DNA of 64,000 bases, taken from assembly GCF_000307165.1 (NCBI RefSeq), contig NC_018704.1:1302001-1366000 (forward strand), in the 5' to 3' direction. Every line of letters begins with the position of its first letter. Position 1 is the stretch's first letter. The notes under the pieces were generated by a model. That model saw only the letters and a program-made list of their open reading frames with translations. It had not been told where the DNA came from and ran no database searches. Source of the DNA: Amphibacillus xylanus NBRC 15112 (lineage in GTDB: Bacteria > Bacillota > Bacilli > Bacillales > Amphibacillaceae). Positions 55,287 through 64,000 of the stretch are shown here, piece by piece. The position numbers were made by a program, and so were the translations under genes.

Positions 55287-57164
55287 TTATTTTAATACTT
55301 CCCAAATATCATTTGTGTAGCTTAGTGGATCCTCAATAGGCAATCCCTCAATTAGTAACGCTTGATTATATAAAATGTTTGTTAGTTTCTCAAATTTCTG
55401 ATTGTCTTTATTAAAGGCAAGTTTTAGAGATTCAAAAATATCATGATTCGTATTAATTTCTAAGATCTTATTAGCTTTAATACCTTGATTATCAGGCATC
55501 ATGCTTAATACTTTTTCCATTTCAATCGAAATTTCACCTTCATTTGTTAAGCAGACAGGATGTGATTTTAATCGTTTAGAACGTCGAACATCAGTTACTT
55601 TATCTTTAAGAACCTCTTTCATTTGATCAAAAAGATTTTTCTCTTCGTCTGTTAACTTTTCTTCTTTTTCGTCTTGCTCATCATTTAGGTCAAGATCTCC
55701 GCTCGATACAGATTTAAATGTCTTACCTTTATATTCATTTAACATTTTAATTGCAAATTCATCGATATCCTCTGTTAAGTACAGTATTTCAAAGCCTTTC
55801 TCTTGAACCATTTCAGTTTGAGGTAAGCGCTCAATTCTGGCATTCGTTTCACCAGTTGCATAATAAATGACTTCTTGTCCTTCTTTCATTCGTTCAACAT
55901 ATTCAGCAAGCGAAACGAGTTTCTTTTCAGTTGAAGAATAGAATAGTAGTAAATCTTGTAAATCGTCTTTATTCTGTCCGAAATTGTTATAGACGCCAAA
56001 TTTCAACTGACGACCAAACGCTTTATAAAACTTCTCGTACTTGCCACGGTCATTACGCAACATCTTTAATAATTCTTGTTTAATCTTACGGGTTAGATTT
56101 TTTTCAATTAAGCTGAGTTGGCGATCATGCTGAAGCATCTCACGTGAGATATTCAATGATAGATCCTCTGAATCAACCAAACCCTTCACAAAGCTAAAGT
56201 GATCTGGCAGTAGTTCAGATGCCTTATTCATAATTAAAACACCATTTGAATATAACTCTAAGCCCTTCTCATATTCTGCTGAATAATAATTGAATGGGGC
56301 CGTTTCAGGGATATATAAAATCGCTTGATAACGAATATTACCATCCACACTAATATGAATATGTGTTAGTGGCTGATCAAATCCATAATGCTTCTCTTCA
56401 TAAAACTTCACATAATCTTCATCAGTTAATTCTGTCTTGTTCTTTTTCCAAATTGGCACCATACTATTGATTGTTTTTTCTTCGATAACTGTTTCATACT
56501 CGTCTTTTGATCCTTCTTTAAGCTTTTGTTCACTCATTTCCATCTTAATTGGATAACGAATAAAATCCGAATACTTTTTAATAATTGATTGCAGACGATA
56601 TGTTTCTAAATATTGATCGTAATCTTCGTCTTCTTCATTTTCTTTAATAGTTAAAATAATCGTCGTACCAACCGTTTCTTTATCACATGGCTCAATCGTA
56701 TACCCTTCTGCTCCTTCAGAATACCACTGGTATGCTTGATCTGCGCCATGAGCTTTAGATTTGACAGTTACACTATCCGCTACCATAAATGCAGCATAAA
56801 AACCAACACCAAATTGACCAATAATATCATGACCATCTTTAATCTCATTTTCATTTTTAAATGCTAATGAACCACTTTTAGCAATAACACCTAAATTAGT
56901 TGCTAATTCTTCTTTCGTCATACCAATTCCAGTATCAGTTATTGTTAATTGACGTTTTTCTTTATCAACGTCTATTTTTATGTAATAGTCACTTTGGTTA
57001 AATGTAATTGAATCATCAGTTAAAGCTTTGTAATACATCTTGTCAATTGCATCACTTGCGTTAGAGATTAGTTCTCTTAAGAAAACTTCTCTTTTAGAGT
57101 AAATTGAATTAATCATCAAGTCTAATAGTCGTTTTGATTCTGCTTCAAATTGTTGCATTACCAT
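55287..57164 (-). CDS. htpG: Hsp90 chaperone HtpG
   Basis: 625-residue ATP-dependent chaperone. The GHKL ATPase domain shows [23 protein letters not shown] and [12 protein letters not shown] (ATP lid); the middle and C-terminal dimerisation domains follow. I chose the ATG at 57164, seven bases after AAAGAGGAG. A CIRCE-like operator lies 29 bases upstream, indicating HrcA control, unlike B. subtilis htpG. Confidence 0.95.
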   Translation of the reverse strand: MVMQQFEAESKRLLDLMINSIYSKREVFLRELISNASDAIDKMYYKALTDDSITFNQSDYYIKIDVDKEKRQLTITDTGIGMTKEELATNLGVIAKSGSLAFKNENEIKDGHDIIGQFGVGFYAAFMVADSVTVKSKAHGADQAYQWYSEGAEGYTIEPCDKETVGTTIILTIKENEEDEDYDQYLETYRLQSIIKKYSDFIRYPIKMEMSEQKLKEGSKDEYETVIEEKTINSMVPIWKKNKTELTDEDYVKFYEEKHYGFDQPLTHIHISVDGNIRYQAILYIPETAPFNYYSAEYEKGLELYSNGVLIMNKASELLPDHFSFVKGLVDSEDLSLNISREMLQHDRQLSLIEKNLTRKIKQELLKMLRNDRGKYEKFYKAFGRQLKFGVYNNFGQNKDDLQDLLLFYSSTEKKLVSLAEYVERMKEGQEVIYYATGETNARIERLPQTEMVQEKGFEILYLTEDIDEFAIKMLNEYKGKTFKSVSSGDLDLNDEQDEKEEKLTDEEKNLFDQMKEVLKDKVTDVRRSKRLKSHPVCLTNEGEISIEMEKVLSMMPDNQGIKANKILEINTNHDIFESLKLAFNKDNQKFEKLTNILYNQALLIEGLPIEDPLSYTNDIWEVLK

Positions 57165-57192
57165 ATCTATCTCCTCTTTCAAAATTCATTGA

Positions 57193-57255
57193 TTAGCACT
57201 TGAAGGCCTAGAGTGCTAACATATATTTTTTATCATAGAATTACAGTGATGTCAA
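57193..57255 (-). promoter_or_regulatory. Promoter and CIRCE operator of htpG
   Basis: TTAGCACTT, nine bases, GAGTGCTAA (57193-57219) matches the CIRCE consensus in 17 of 18 arm positions. On the minus strand TTGACA (57250-57255), 17 bases, TAAAAA (57227-57232) forms the promoter just upstream, so HrcA bound here would repress htpG in the absence of heat stress. Confidence 0.85.
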
Positions 57256-57291
57256 TTGAAGTGATAATCCGACAAGATGATGATATTTTCA

Positions 57292-57321
57292 AAATAAAAA
57301 CACTAGCTATATGCTAGTGTT
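57292..57321 (-). terminator. Terminator after the IDEAL-domain gene
   Basis: AACACTAGC and GCTAGTGTT form a nine-base stem, followed on the minus strand by TTTTATTTT. Confidence 0.82.
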
Positions 57322-57359
57322 AAGCTTAGTAATAATAAGATGTTATAAATCTATAATAA

Positions 57360-57686
57360 CTAGTTTTGTTTTACCTTTAATGCTTGATACTTTATCATTA
57401 ATGAGTCAAACCATGCTTTATCATTAGTTAATAAGGCAAGGTCTATTAACTGTTTAATTTCAGCTACACTAAATTGTTCATTTTCCTGATCTACAGTTAC
57501 TTTATTTAATTCTACTTGGATACTTTGACCAGAAAGGAATTGATTATCACTTGTTACAACACGTAGTTGAACAACCTCATTATTATCAATTGTCTTTTCA
57601 ACATATCCGTGAATCAATTCTCCTTTACTTGACTTAAGCTTAACCCAATCACCGACCATTACCTTTTTGTATTCTTGCGGACTCAT
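57360..57686 (-). CDS. IDEAL domain protein
   Basis: 108-residue protein. The first 65 residues form a small beta domain (VMVGDWVKLKSSKGELIHGYV), and the C-terminal helices IKQLIDLALLTNDKAWFDSLM match the IDEAL domain of Bacillaceae, named for its motif. Some relatives control competence or sporulation proteins, but this one has no known role. The ATG at 57686 follows AAGGTGG; an earlier in-frame ATG lacks a site. Confidence 0.72.
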   Translation of the reverse strand: MSPQEYKKVMVGDWVKLKSSKGELIHGYVEKTIDNNEVVQLRVVTSDNQFLSGQSIQVELNKVTVDQENEQFSVAEIKQLIDLALLTNDKAWFDSLMIKYQALKVKQN

Positions 57687-57814
57687 GTTTTGACACCACC
57701 TTTTGTTTGAATTAACTGAATAATATGAATTATCATACATTTAGTTAAATGATATTGTAATCATAAACTTGATTGGTGTCAACAAAATTGTTTTGGTAAT
57801 ATATCTAGATTTTT

Positions 57815-58186
57815 GGGTTCATTGTCAAATAGTGTTGGTAGGTTATATAATTAGCCGAGAATAAATTTATATTAGCTTTAATAAAGATACAACTTGTTCA
57901 CCTGCTGTTTTTCACTTATAAATTAAATGGCTGCTTCATATCGTGTTTCTTTTTGCATTTTTTTACTCGAATTTGTTTCTATTACTTTAAACTTGAAGTG
58001 AATCATAATTCGTTTCTTGAAATTATAAAAATTACGATAACCGTATGCGACTTTGCTTAGTAACTTAATCTTGTAGTTAATCCCTTCAATTCGACCGTTG
58101 TTGTATGTGTGAATAAAACTATTCTGTATATATTGTACAACCGATTTTTGAATAATCGCTGAGTGTATATTCAAATGAAAAAAACC
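57815..58186 (-). mobile_element. Truncated ISL3-family insertion sequence
   Basis: The minus-strand frame ending near 57923 encodes the last 80 or so residues of an ISL3 transposase: YNNGRIEGINYKIKLLSKV and AYGYRNFYNFKKRIMIHFKF. The 5' part of the gene and the other end of the element are missing; the fragment joins directly to the terminator of the V-ATPase operon. The outer end GGGTTCATTGTCAAATAGTG at 57815 is repeated at 44010. It cannot move by itself. Confidence 0.88.
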
Positions 58187-58213
58187 ATTCGTCAATTTTA
58201 ACGAATGGTTTTA
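58187..58213 (-). terminator. Terminator of the V-ATPase operon
   Basis: On the minus strand AAACCATTCGT pairs with ACGAATGGTTT, followed by TTTTTC. Confidence 0.87.
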
Positions 58214-58219
58214 TATAGT

Positions 58220-58849
58220 TTACTGCCCCATATCTTTAACTTTCATAATCCGAGTGATGTTAGCACGTTCATTTTCTTCTAGTTTCATTTCGATATAATA
58301 TATCGTTTCTTTTAGTTCTGGTATCTTTAAATATTCAAGTGCGTTAACACGGCGTCTCGTTTTCTCAATTTCATCAGCCATAAGTTGACAAGTTTTCTCG
58401 ATCTCAGATAGTTTAAGTAACTTCGGTAAAATTGTCTTAATTCGTTCAATTGCTTGATCTAATTCACTATTTGAATTCAGAAAACCGTATTGCATCTCAG
58501 GCTCTATTACAGATTCATCGACCGTAAAATTCATTTGAGGTACGATAACACTCATAATGTTCTTTTCTTGAATATCTAATGAAACTGTCGTATTAGGAAC
58601 GGCAAATAATTCTTCAATAAATGCTTCATTCAATAATGATTTTGCTACTACAAAAGCACGCATTGCTTCTGTTAGTTCTTGTTCAACTGCAGAACGTAAT
58701 TCATTATTTTCACGAATTAATAAAATGAATTGTCGCATCAGCTCGTCTTGTTTATCTTTCAAAAGCTTATGACCACGGGTTGAAATAGCTAAACGGTCTT
58801 TAAGTTTGGATAATTCCATCCTTGTTGGCTTGACATCTAATCGCGCCAT
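58220..58849 (-). CDS. ntpD: V-type ATPase subunit D
   Basis: 209-residue central-stalk subunit, a long antiparallel coiled coil that turns inside the A3B3 ring. The start [18 protein letters not shown] and [18 protein letters not shown] near the C-terminus are the family markers. It follows ntpB by seven bases and ends the operon. No ntpH or ntpJ potassium-transport genes follow, unlike Enterococcus hirae. Confidence 0.95.
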   Translation of the reverse strand: MARLDVKPTRMELSKLKDRLAISTRGHKLLKDKQDELMRQFILLIRENNELRSAVEQELTEAMRAFVVAKSLLNEAFIEELFAVPNTTVSLDIQEKNIMSVIVPQMNFTVDESVIEPEMQYGFLNSNSELDQAIERIKTILPKLLKLSEIEKTCQLMADEIEKTRRRVNALEYLKIPELKETIYYIEMKLEENERANITRIMKVKDMGQ

Positions 58850-58856
58850 GACCTAA

Positions 58857-60233
58857 TCACTCTCCTTCCGGCATAAACTTTTCAATCATATCACTCTTAA
58901 TTCGCTTCAATTCTGATTTTGGTAAGATCGAAAGTAGTTCCCAACCAAGGTTTAAAGTTTCTTCAATCGTACGGTTTGTATAGAAACCTTGATTAATGTA
59001 TTCTGCTTCAAATCGATCAGTAAATTCTACATACAATCGATCAGTTTTAGATAGAGCAGAATCACCTAATACAACCGCTAATTCTTTCGCTTCTTTACCT
59101 TTTGCATATGCAGCAAACAATTGGTTCATTGTTGGTGCATGGTCTACTCGAGTTTTACCTTCACCTGTTCCTTTATCCTTTAATCGTGATAAAGATGGTA
59201 AAACATCAATCGGTGGTTTAATCCCTGCATTGTGTAAATCACGTGAAAGAATAATTTGTCCTTCAGTAATATATCCTGTTAAGTCAGGAATTGGGTGAGT
59301 AATATCATCCTCTGGCATTGAAAGAATCGGTATTTGAGTTACTGATCCTTTTTTACCAACTAAACGACCTGCACGCTCATACAATGTTGAGAGGTTAGTA
59401 TATAGGTAACCAGGATAACCACGGCGACCAGGAACCTCACGTCTTGCAGCAGAGATTTCACGTAATGCCTCACAATAGTATGTCATATCAGTCATAATAA
59501 CGAGTACGTGCATATCTTTTTCAAACGCTAAATACTCAGCAGTTGTAAGTGCCATCTTAGGCGTTGCGATACGCTCAATTGCTGGGTCATTAGCTAAGTT
59601 AATAAACATAACTGAACGGTCAATAGCGCCAGTTTTACGGAAGTCTTCCATAAAGAATTCAGCTTCATCAAATGTGATCCCCATTGCTGCAAAGACAACC
59701 GCGAATTTTTCATCACTATTTAAAACAGCAGCTTGACGTGCTATTTGTGCAGCTAATTCTTTATGTGGTAAACCTGAACCAGAGAATACCGGTAGCTTCT
59801 GACCACGTACAAGTGTATTTAAATGGTCAATTGAAGAAATACCAGTTTGAATAAATTCGTCTGGATAGTCACGAGCAATTGGGTTGATCGCTTGCCCGTT
59901 AACATCTAGACTAGCTTCTGGAATGATAGCTGGTCCATTATCAATTGGTTGACCCATTCCATCAAAGACACGACCTACCATGTCTTCTGAAACATCAATT
60001 GAAAGTGGGCGTCCGCGGAAACGGACTTTTGTATCTTTAATATTAATTCCACTTGGTCCTTCAAAAATCTGAACCATAGCTTTATCGCCGTCAACTTCAA
60101 GTACTTGACCGTGGCGAATTTCACCAGTTTGCATTTGAATTTCAACTAGTTCATCATATTTTACACCTTCAACTTGCTCTACTGCCATCAGAGGTCCAAT
60201 GACTTCACTAACTGTTTTATATTCCTTCAGCAT
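58857..60233 (-). CDS. ntpB: V-type ATPase subunit B (non-catalytic)
   Basis: 458-residue nucleotide-binding but non-hydrolysing subunit of the ring. The P-loop position reads [11 protein letters not shown], the form typical of B subunits. The segment [23 protein letters not shown] is conserved. Its start overlaps the end of ntpA by 17 bases. Confidence 0.97.
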   Translation of the reverse strand: MLKEYKTVSEVIGPLMAVEQVEGVKYDELVEIQMQTGEIRHGQVLEVDGDKAMVQIFEGPSGINIKDTKVRFRGRPLSIDVSEDMVGRVFDGMGQPIDNGPAIIPEASLDVNGQAINPIARDYPDEFIQTGISSIDHLNTLVRGQKLPVFSGSGLPHKELAAQIARQAAVLNSDEKFAVVFAAMGITFDEAEFFMEDFRKTGAIDRSVMFINLANDPAIERIATPKMALTTAEYLAFEKDMHVLVIMTDMTYYCEALREISAARREVPGRRGYPGYLYTNLSTLYERAGRLVGKKGSVTQIPILSMPEDDITHPIPDLTGYITEGQIILSRDLHNAGIKPPIDVLPSLSRLKDKGTGEGKTRVDHAPTMNQLFAAYAKGKEAKELAVVLGDSALSKTDRLYVEFTDRFEAEYINQGFYTNRTIEETLNLGWELLSILPKSELKRIKSDMIEKFMPEGE

Positions 60234-62010
60234 TATCTGTCACGCCTCCTCTAAAAACAATTTGATGAATCGTTTCTTTAATATCTTCTTTAAGTTGACG
60301 AATTTGATCAATTTGATCTTCGCTTATATATTTAGCTCTAGCAATTCGATCACGAATTTCATCAGTGCCTTCAATAATTTCATTGAAGTAAGCACCAAGT
60401 TTCATCGCTTCACGAGCCTCTTTTTCAAATGATAAAATTAAATCGAGCATTAAGAATTGTTTTTGACGCGATGTATATGTATCAACATCGTCAAAAGCAT
60501 TTTGCTGGAGATAATCTTCTTTTAATGATTGAGCAATAACCATTGTGAGACGATCTTTCTCTGATAATGATTCAATACCAACTAAACGCACGATCTCTTC
60601 AAGCTCTGCTTCTTCTTGTAAGATGTTCATTGAATGTTGAACCATATTAGACCAATCTACTTTTAGTTCATTATCCATATACTCTCCAACTTCTGTAAGG
60701 TATAGAGAATATGAAGTTAACCAGTTTACAGAAGGGAAATGGCGTTTTTGTGCAAGTGATGAATCAAGTGCCCAATAAACCTTAACAACACGTAATGTGT
60801 TCTGAGTAACTGGTTCAGACGTATCTCCCCCTGGAGGTGATACCGCACCGATTGCTGTAATACTACCTTCTCGATCTTCTGATCCCACTGAAATAACGCG
60901 ACCTGCACGTTCATAATATTCTGCAATTCGGCTTCCTAGGTAAGCTGGGTAACCTTCGTCACCTGGCATTTCCTCAAGACGACCTGACATTTCACGAAGT
61001 GCTTCCGCCCAACGAGATGTAGAGTCAGCCATAATCGCAACACTATAACCCATATCACGGAAGTATTCTGCAATTGTGATACCTGTATAAATAGATGCCT
61101 CACGCGCAGCAACTGGCATGTTTGACGTGTTAGCAATTAAAATTGTTCGTTCCATTAATGATTCACCAGTGTTTGGATCAATTAGTTCTGGGAATTCATT
61201 AAGTACGTCTGTCATTTCATTTCCACGTTCACCACAACCTACGTATACTACAAGGTCAACATCACTGAATTTTGCGATTTGGTGTTGAACAACTGTTTTA
61301 CCAGCACCAAATGGTCCTGGAACCGCAGATACTCCACCTTTTGTAATTGGGAAAAATGTATCGATAACACGTTGACCTGTTACCATCGGTTGATTTGGAT
61401 TTAACTTTTTCTTAAATGGACGTCCACGACGAACTGGCCATTTTTGTAACATCGTTAATTCTTTAATTCCATCTTCAGTCTCAACAGTGTAGATTACGTC
61501 ATTTAGAGTGTATTCGCCACTTTCAATTGACTTAATCGTACCTTTAACACCATGTGGAACCATAATACGATGCTCAATAACTTTTGTTTCTTGGATTGTT
61601 CCAACAATATCACCAGGTATGACTTGATCACCTACTGATTTAGTTGCTGTAAATGCCCATTTTTTATCTCTGTCTAAATTTGATATATTAACGCCTCTGA
61701 CTAAGTAATTACTTTCTGTCTTTACTTTAAATGCATCTAATGGACGTTGAATTCCGTCAAACATTTGTGAGACGATTCCTGGTCCTAATTCTACTGACAA
61801 GGCTTCTCCAGTAGTTTCAACTGGTTCACCAGGTCCAAGTCCAGAGGTTTCTTCATATACTTGGATAGAGGCAACATCATGTCGCATCTCAATGATTTCG
61901 CCTACTAGCTTCATATCCCCTACATAACAAAGGTCATGAATGTTCGCATGTTCCATTCCCTCTGCCATAACTAAAGGACCGGAAACTTTGACTATTTTCC
62001 CTGTTTTCAA
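60217..62010 (-). CDS. ntpA: V-type ATPase catalytic subunit A
   Basis: 597-residue catalytic subunit. Walker A is GPFGAGKTV at 232-240, and the A-subunit-specific insertion (about 110-200) is present. [23 protein letters not shown] and [16 protein letters not shown] are typical. The start is a TTG after AGGAGGGG. The complex could pump protons or sodium; the ion-binding K subunit is outside the window, so this stays open. Confidence 0.97.
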   Translation of the reverse strand: MKTGKIVKVSGPLVMAEGMEHANIHDLCYVGDMKLVGEIIEMRHDVASIQVYEETSGLGPGEPVETTGEALSVELGPGIVSQMFDGIQRPLDAFKVKTESNYLVRGVNISNLDRDKKWAFTATKSVGDQVIPGDIVGTIQETKVIEHRIMVPHGVKGTIKSIESGEYTLNDVIYTVETEDGIKELTMLQKWPVRRGRPFKKKLNPNQPMVTGQRVIDTFFPITKGGVSAVPGPFGAGKTVVQHQIAKFSDVDLVVYVGCGERGNEMTDVLNEFPELIDPNTGESLMERTILIANTSNMPVAAREASIYTGITIAEYFRDMGYSVAIMADSTSRWAEALREMSGRLEEMPGDEGYPAYLGSRIAEYYERAGRVISVGSEDREGSITAIGAVSPPGGDTSEPVTQNTLRVVKVYWALDSSLAQKRHFPSVNWLTSYSLYLTEVGEYMDNELKVDWSNMVQHSMNILQEEAELEEIVRLVGIESLSEKDRLTMVIAQSLKEDYLQQNAFDDVDTYTSRQKQFLMLDLILSFEKEAREAMKLGAYFNEIIEGTDEIRDRIARAKYISEDQIDQIRQLKEDIKETIHQIVFRGGVTDNAEGI

Positions 62011-62026
62011 ATATGTCCCCTCCTAG

Positions 62027-62338
62027 TTATAAAATATTTTGTCCTACTGCTTTTTCAACGTTTTGTTGGATTCTGTTCTTCCCTATATTAAGTGATCCCT
62101 TATGATTCGGAATTAATATGATTGCTGGTTTAATCTCAGCATCATATCGCTTAATAGTATCTGGAATTTCTTTTGCAATTGCTTCAGTTAAATAAATGAC
62201 GCCATAATTTTGCTCAGCTAATGAATCAATTGTTTCCCTGGCTACATTACCGTTATCTGTTGCAAATACATCAAATCCAAGTATTTTGAAAGGAAGTACC
62301 GAATCTTTATCGCCAACTACTCCAATTTTAAGAGCCAT
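62027..62338 (-). CDS. ntpG: V-type ATPase subunit F (NtpG in Enterococcus)
   Basis: 103-residue central-stalk subunit with a CheY-like fold: [21 protein letters not shown], then [12 protein letters not shown]. The ATG at 62338 overlaps the end of ntpC by 11 bases; an AGAAAGGA site lies within ntpC. Subunit F sits with D in the rotor. Confidence 0.92.
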   Translation of the reverse strand: MALKIGVVGDKDSVLPFKILGFDVFATDNGNVARETIDSLAEQNYGVIYLTEAIAKEIPDTIKRYDAEIKPAIILIPNHKGSLNIGKNRIQQNVEKAVGQNIL

Positions 62339-63332
62339 AAATAGGTCGCATCCTTTCTCTAATGATATCTTCATTAATTTGATTGTCTTTACCGACTAGA
62401 ATTAATCGAATATTAGTAATTTCTCTTTCGACAGCAAAAATATAAGCCACTACAGGCATAGGGCCGAAAGCTTGATACTTACCCTCATCCATTAATTCGT
62501 TGATAATTTCTTCAATTATTAAATCAATCATCATTGGATTAAAGTCAGATCTAGAATCTGAAAAAACTTCATTTAGATATTTAGCATAAGGTTGACTTAA
62601 GTAAAGCTCACTTAATGCTGCTTTTCCTTGATCTGCTGCATCGATGAGTGTTTGTTTAGGTATAGACCCTGAACTAGATAAAACAGTATGCATAAATGAT
62701 CGAGATTTATTCTGATTTAAACTTCGAATGACAGTCGATAAATTATCTAAATCTATCATGACATCAACGACTTTTGAAATTGTCGGATTATCTAATTCAT
62801 CTGCGATTGCACGAATATGCTTGTAATAGTAAGTATCCATAAAAACATCAATTGCTTCAATCCGCTCAAATGTTTGATAATCATCCAAAGCAAGTTGAAC
62901 CGCTTCAATCATAATTGGATCAAGAACTTCTGATTGTTCTGTTTTAACTAAATTACGTAAACTTGAAATCGACTCTTTTCCAATCGGAATTAATAAATGT
63001 TCAAGATCAATTTCTTTAACTTTTTGCTTCAGTAAAACTTTCAAATTATGATAGCTATACCGTAGCGTATATATTTGTATGACTTCACTATTTGGCGTAG
63101 TCTGAAAAAGCTCATTATAAACAGTTTGCAAACGAGTCATTAAAAACTGATCGAAGTTCTTCGTATGTAACACTTCTTGTTCATCAAAATAATAGTCAGT
63201 GCCCTTTAGAACATCTAAAGCACCACGAAGCCCTTCAGCTCGAAGCATTTTTTCAAAATCATCACGCGTAAACAATCTCGTTTCTGCTACGCGAATTTGT
63301 GTGTTAATGCCTTTATATTCAGTATCGTGCAT
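62328..63332 (-). CDS. ntpC: V-type ATPase subunit C (d subunit)
   Basis: 334-residue funnel-shaped subunit that connects the central stalk to the membrane ring. The start [20 protein letters not shown] and [11 protein letters not shown] fit the AC39 family. A GGAGGGAG site precedes the ATG. The gap of 115 bases to ntpE is larger than others in the operon. Confidence 0.93.
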   Translation of the reverse strand: MHDTEYKGINTQIRVAETRLFTRDDFEKMLRAEGLRGALDVLKGTDYYFDEQEVLHTKNFDQFLMTRLQTVYNELFQTTPNSEVIQIYTLRYSYHNLKVLLKQKVKEIDLEHLLIPIGKESISSLRNLVKTEQSEVLDPIMIEAVQLALDDYQTFERIEAIDVFMDTYYYKHIRAIADELDNPTISKVVDVMIDLDNLSTVIRSLNQNKSRSFMHTVLSSSGSIPKQTLIDAADQGKAALSELYLSQPYAKYLNEVFSDSRSDFNPMMIDLIIEEIINELMDEGKYQAFGPMPVVAYIFAVEREITNIRLILVGKDNQINEDIIRERMRPIYGS

Positions 63333-63447
63333 TTATTCTCCCTCCTTACTGAGTATTGTGTACTATCAGTCTATTTTGTTAATTTTCCTCTGATAGTATA
63401 AGCAAAACTTTGACGGTCGCCACAAGCGCTTGACGATCAGTCAAGTT

Positions 63448-64000
63448 TTAAAAAGCTAAGGATGCAAGTTGTGGAGAAAATTCTTTTTTCAGCTCATTTA
63501 TTAAAATATCAAAGCAGAAATTGTAATCAATTCCGCCTTGCTCTAAAATAAATCCAGCCTTATTCTTAACGATTTCGTCTGATACAGTAACAACTGAATA
63601 TTGAGCTAATACTTCTTGTACAGGTTTTGATTTAATCTTATCTATTGAATGCTCACCAGGAACAATTGACCAGCTCTTATTTTGATCAATTTGTTTTAAT
63701 ACGCCTGAGATAAATTCTGCAAATTGGTTATCGTCCCAATTTTGAATTTCTTCAATAGCTTTGTCAAAGATTGTATTCAATAAAGCCTGTTTTTTAGCTA
63801 ATATATTATTTCTTAAATTATTCTTCATTGTTTGTGCTTGACGTTCGTAATCGTTGTTGACACTTTGAACAATAAGTTCTTTTTGTTTCTCTTCATTTTG
63901 TTGAAGTTTCTGACGAGTTTCCTCAAGTTTGTCATCAGCAATTTTTCGATATTCAGCTAATTTACTTTCTCCTTGCTCTTTAGTTTGAGCTAGGATTTGC
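63448..64000 (-). CDS. ntpE: V-type ATPase subunit E (5' end outside window)
   Basis: Peripheral-stalk subunit. The open frame runs without a stop from the right edge to a stop at 63448, about 183 residues. The visible N-terminal part is a Lys-, Glu- and Gln-rich coiled coil (ESKLAEYRKIADDKLEETRQ), followed by the globular C-terminal domain (SVVTVSDEIV-type segment, GGIDYNFCFDILINELKKEF). The in-frame ATG at 63828 is internal, not the start. Confidence 0.9.
   Translation of the reverse strand, partial: QILAQTKEQGESKLAEYRKIADDKLEETRQKLQQNEEKQKELIVQSVNNDYERQAQTMKNNLRNNILAKKQALLNTIFDKAIEEIQNWDDNQFAEFISGVLKQIDQNKSWSIVPGEHSIDKIKSKPVQEVLAQYSVVTVSDEIVKNKAGFILEQGGIDYNFCFDILINELKKEFSPQLASLAF

Noticed and set aside
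57923-58195. 90-codon frame with an apparent ATG start as a complete small gene
   Set aside because: The first residues come from the V-ATPase terminator hairpin; the rest is the C-terminus of an ISL3 transposase. It is a truncated element, not a gene.
60217-62010. Sodium specificity of the V-ATPase
   Set aside because: The ion is set by the membrane K subunit, which lies outside the window, so the visible subunits cannot decide it.

Overview
The window comes from a low-GC, endospore-forming member of the Bacillaceae. The first 30 kb follows the Bacillus subtilis order closely: panC-panD-dinG-ypmB-aspB-asnS-dnaD-nth / ponA-recU / yppE, cotD, ypsA-gpsB-rnpB-ypsC-ypwA, ypeP, csp, thyA-dfrA. 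A cotD-type coat gene behind a sigma-K-like promoter points to sporulation. A V-type ATPase operon, HMG-CoA reductase and synthase (mevalonate pathway), and a cytoplasmic GH43 glycosidase with a cre-like operator are atypical for B. subtilis. They fit a facultatively anaerobic, saccharolytic lineage such as Amphibacillus and its relatives. The genus is an inference from gene content, not proven by sequence comparison.

Layout. 1-0.8 kb: end of the pantothenate genes (panC partial, panD); panE lies separately at 45-46 kb. 0.9-8.4 kb: dinG, ypmB, aspB, asnS, dnaD and nth, all on the plus strand. 8.5-11.7 kb: recU-ponA on the minus strand. 12-17.7 kb: small Bacillus-type genes, cotD, gpsB, RNase P RNA, an rRNA methylase and an M32 carboxypeptidase. 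17.6-19.6 kb (minus): RNase H-like protein, cold-shock protein with a structured upstream region, and an NlpC/P60 hydrolase. 19.7-29.1 kb: thymidylate synthase and DHFR, SbcCD nuclease, MsrAB and ferredoxin. 30.2-32.6 kb: two U32 proteins for tRNA hydroxylation behind a Crp/Fnr-like site. 33-39 kb: an accessory stretch with three decayed genes (a lipoprotein, a glyoxalase fragment and a DUF2200 gene with an in-frame TAG), the GH43 enzyme, DegV and a Rieske oxidoreductase. 39.7-43.9 kb: a cobalamin riboswitch followed by nrdHIEF. 44-48.7 kb: an ISL3-type end remnant, an unknown protein, panE and two membrane proteins. 48.9-52.9 kb: mvaA, mvaS and thiolase. 53-57.7 kb: Ogt, a split chromate transporter, a DUF2512 protein, HtpG under a CIRCE element and an IDEAL-domain protein. 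57.8-58.2 kb: truncated ISL3 element. 58.2-64 kb: V-ATPase genes E-C-F-A-B-D on the minus strand, cut by the window edge.

How the genes work together. Thiolase, HMG-CoA synthase and HMG-CoA reductase make mevalonate from acetyl-CoA. The nrd operon supplies deoxynucleotides through a B12-independent enzyme, and its riboswitch would turn it down when B12 is present; this implies a B12-dependent reductase elsewhere in the genome. ThyA and DfrA supply dTMP and recycle folate.

I found no prophage, CRISPR array, tRNA, rRNA or defence island. I see no clear candidate for a wholly new multi-gene system. The most notable signals are regulatory (Crp/Fnr-like site before trhP1-trhP2, CIRCE before htpG, B12 riboswitch before nrdHIEF, csp leader hairpin) and the cluster of decayed genes at 33.7-37.7 kb.
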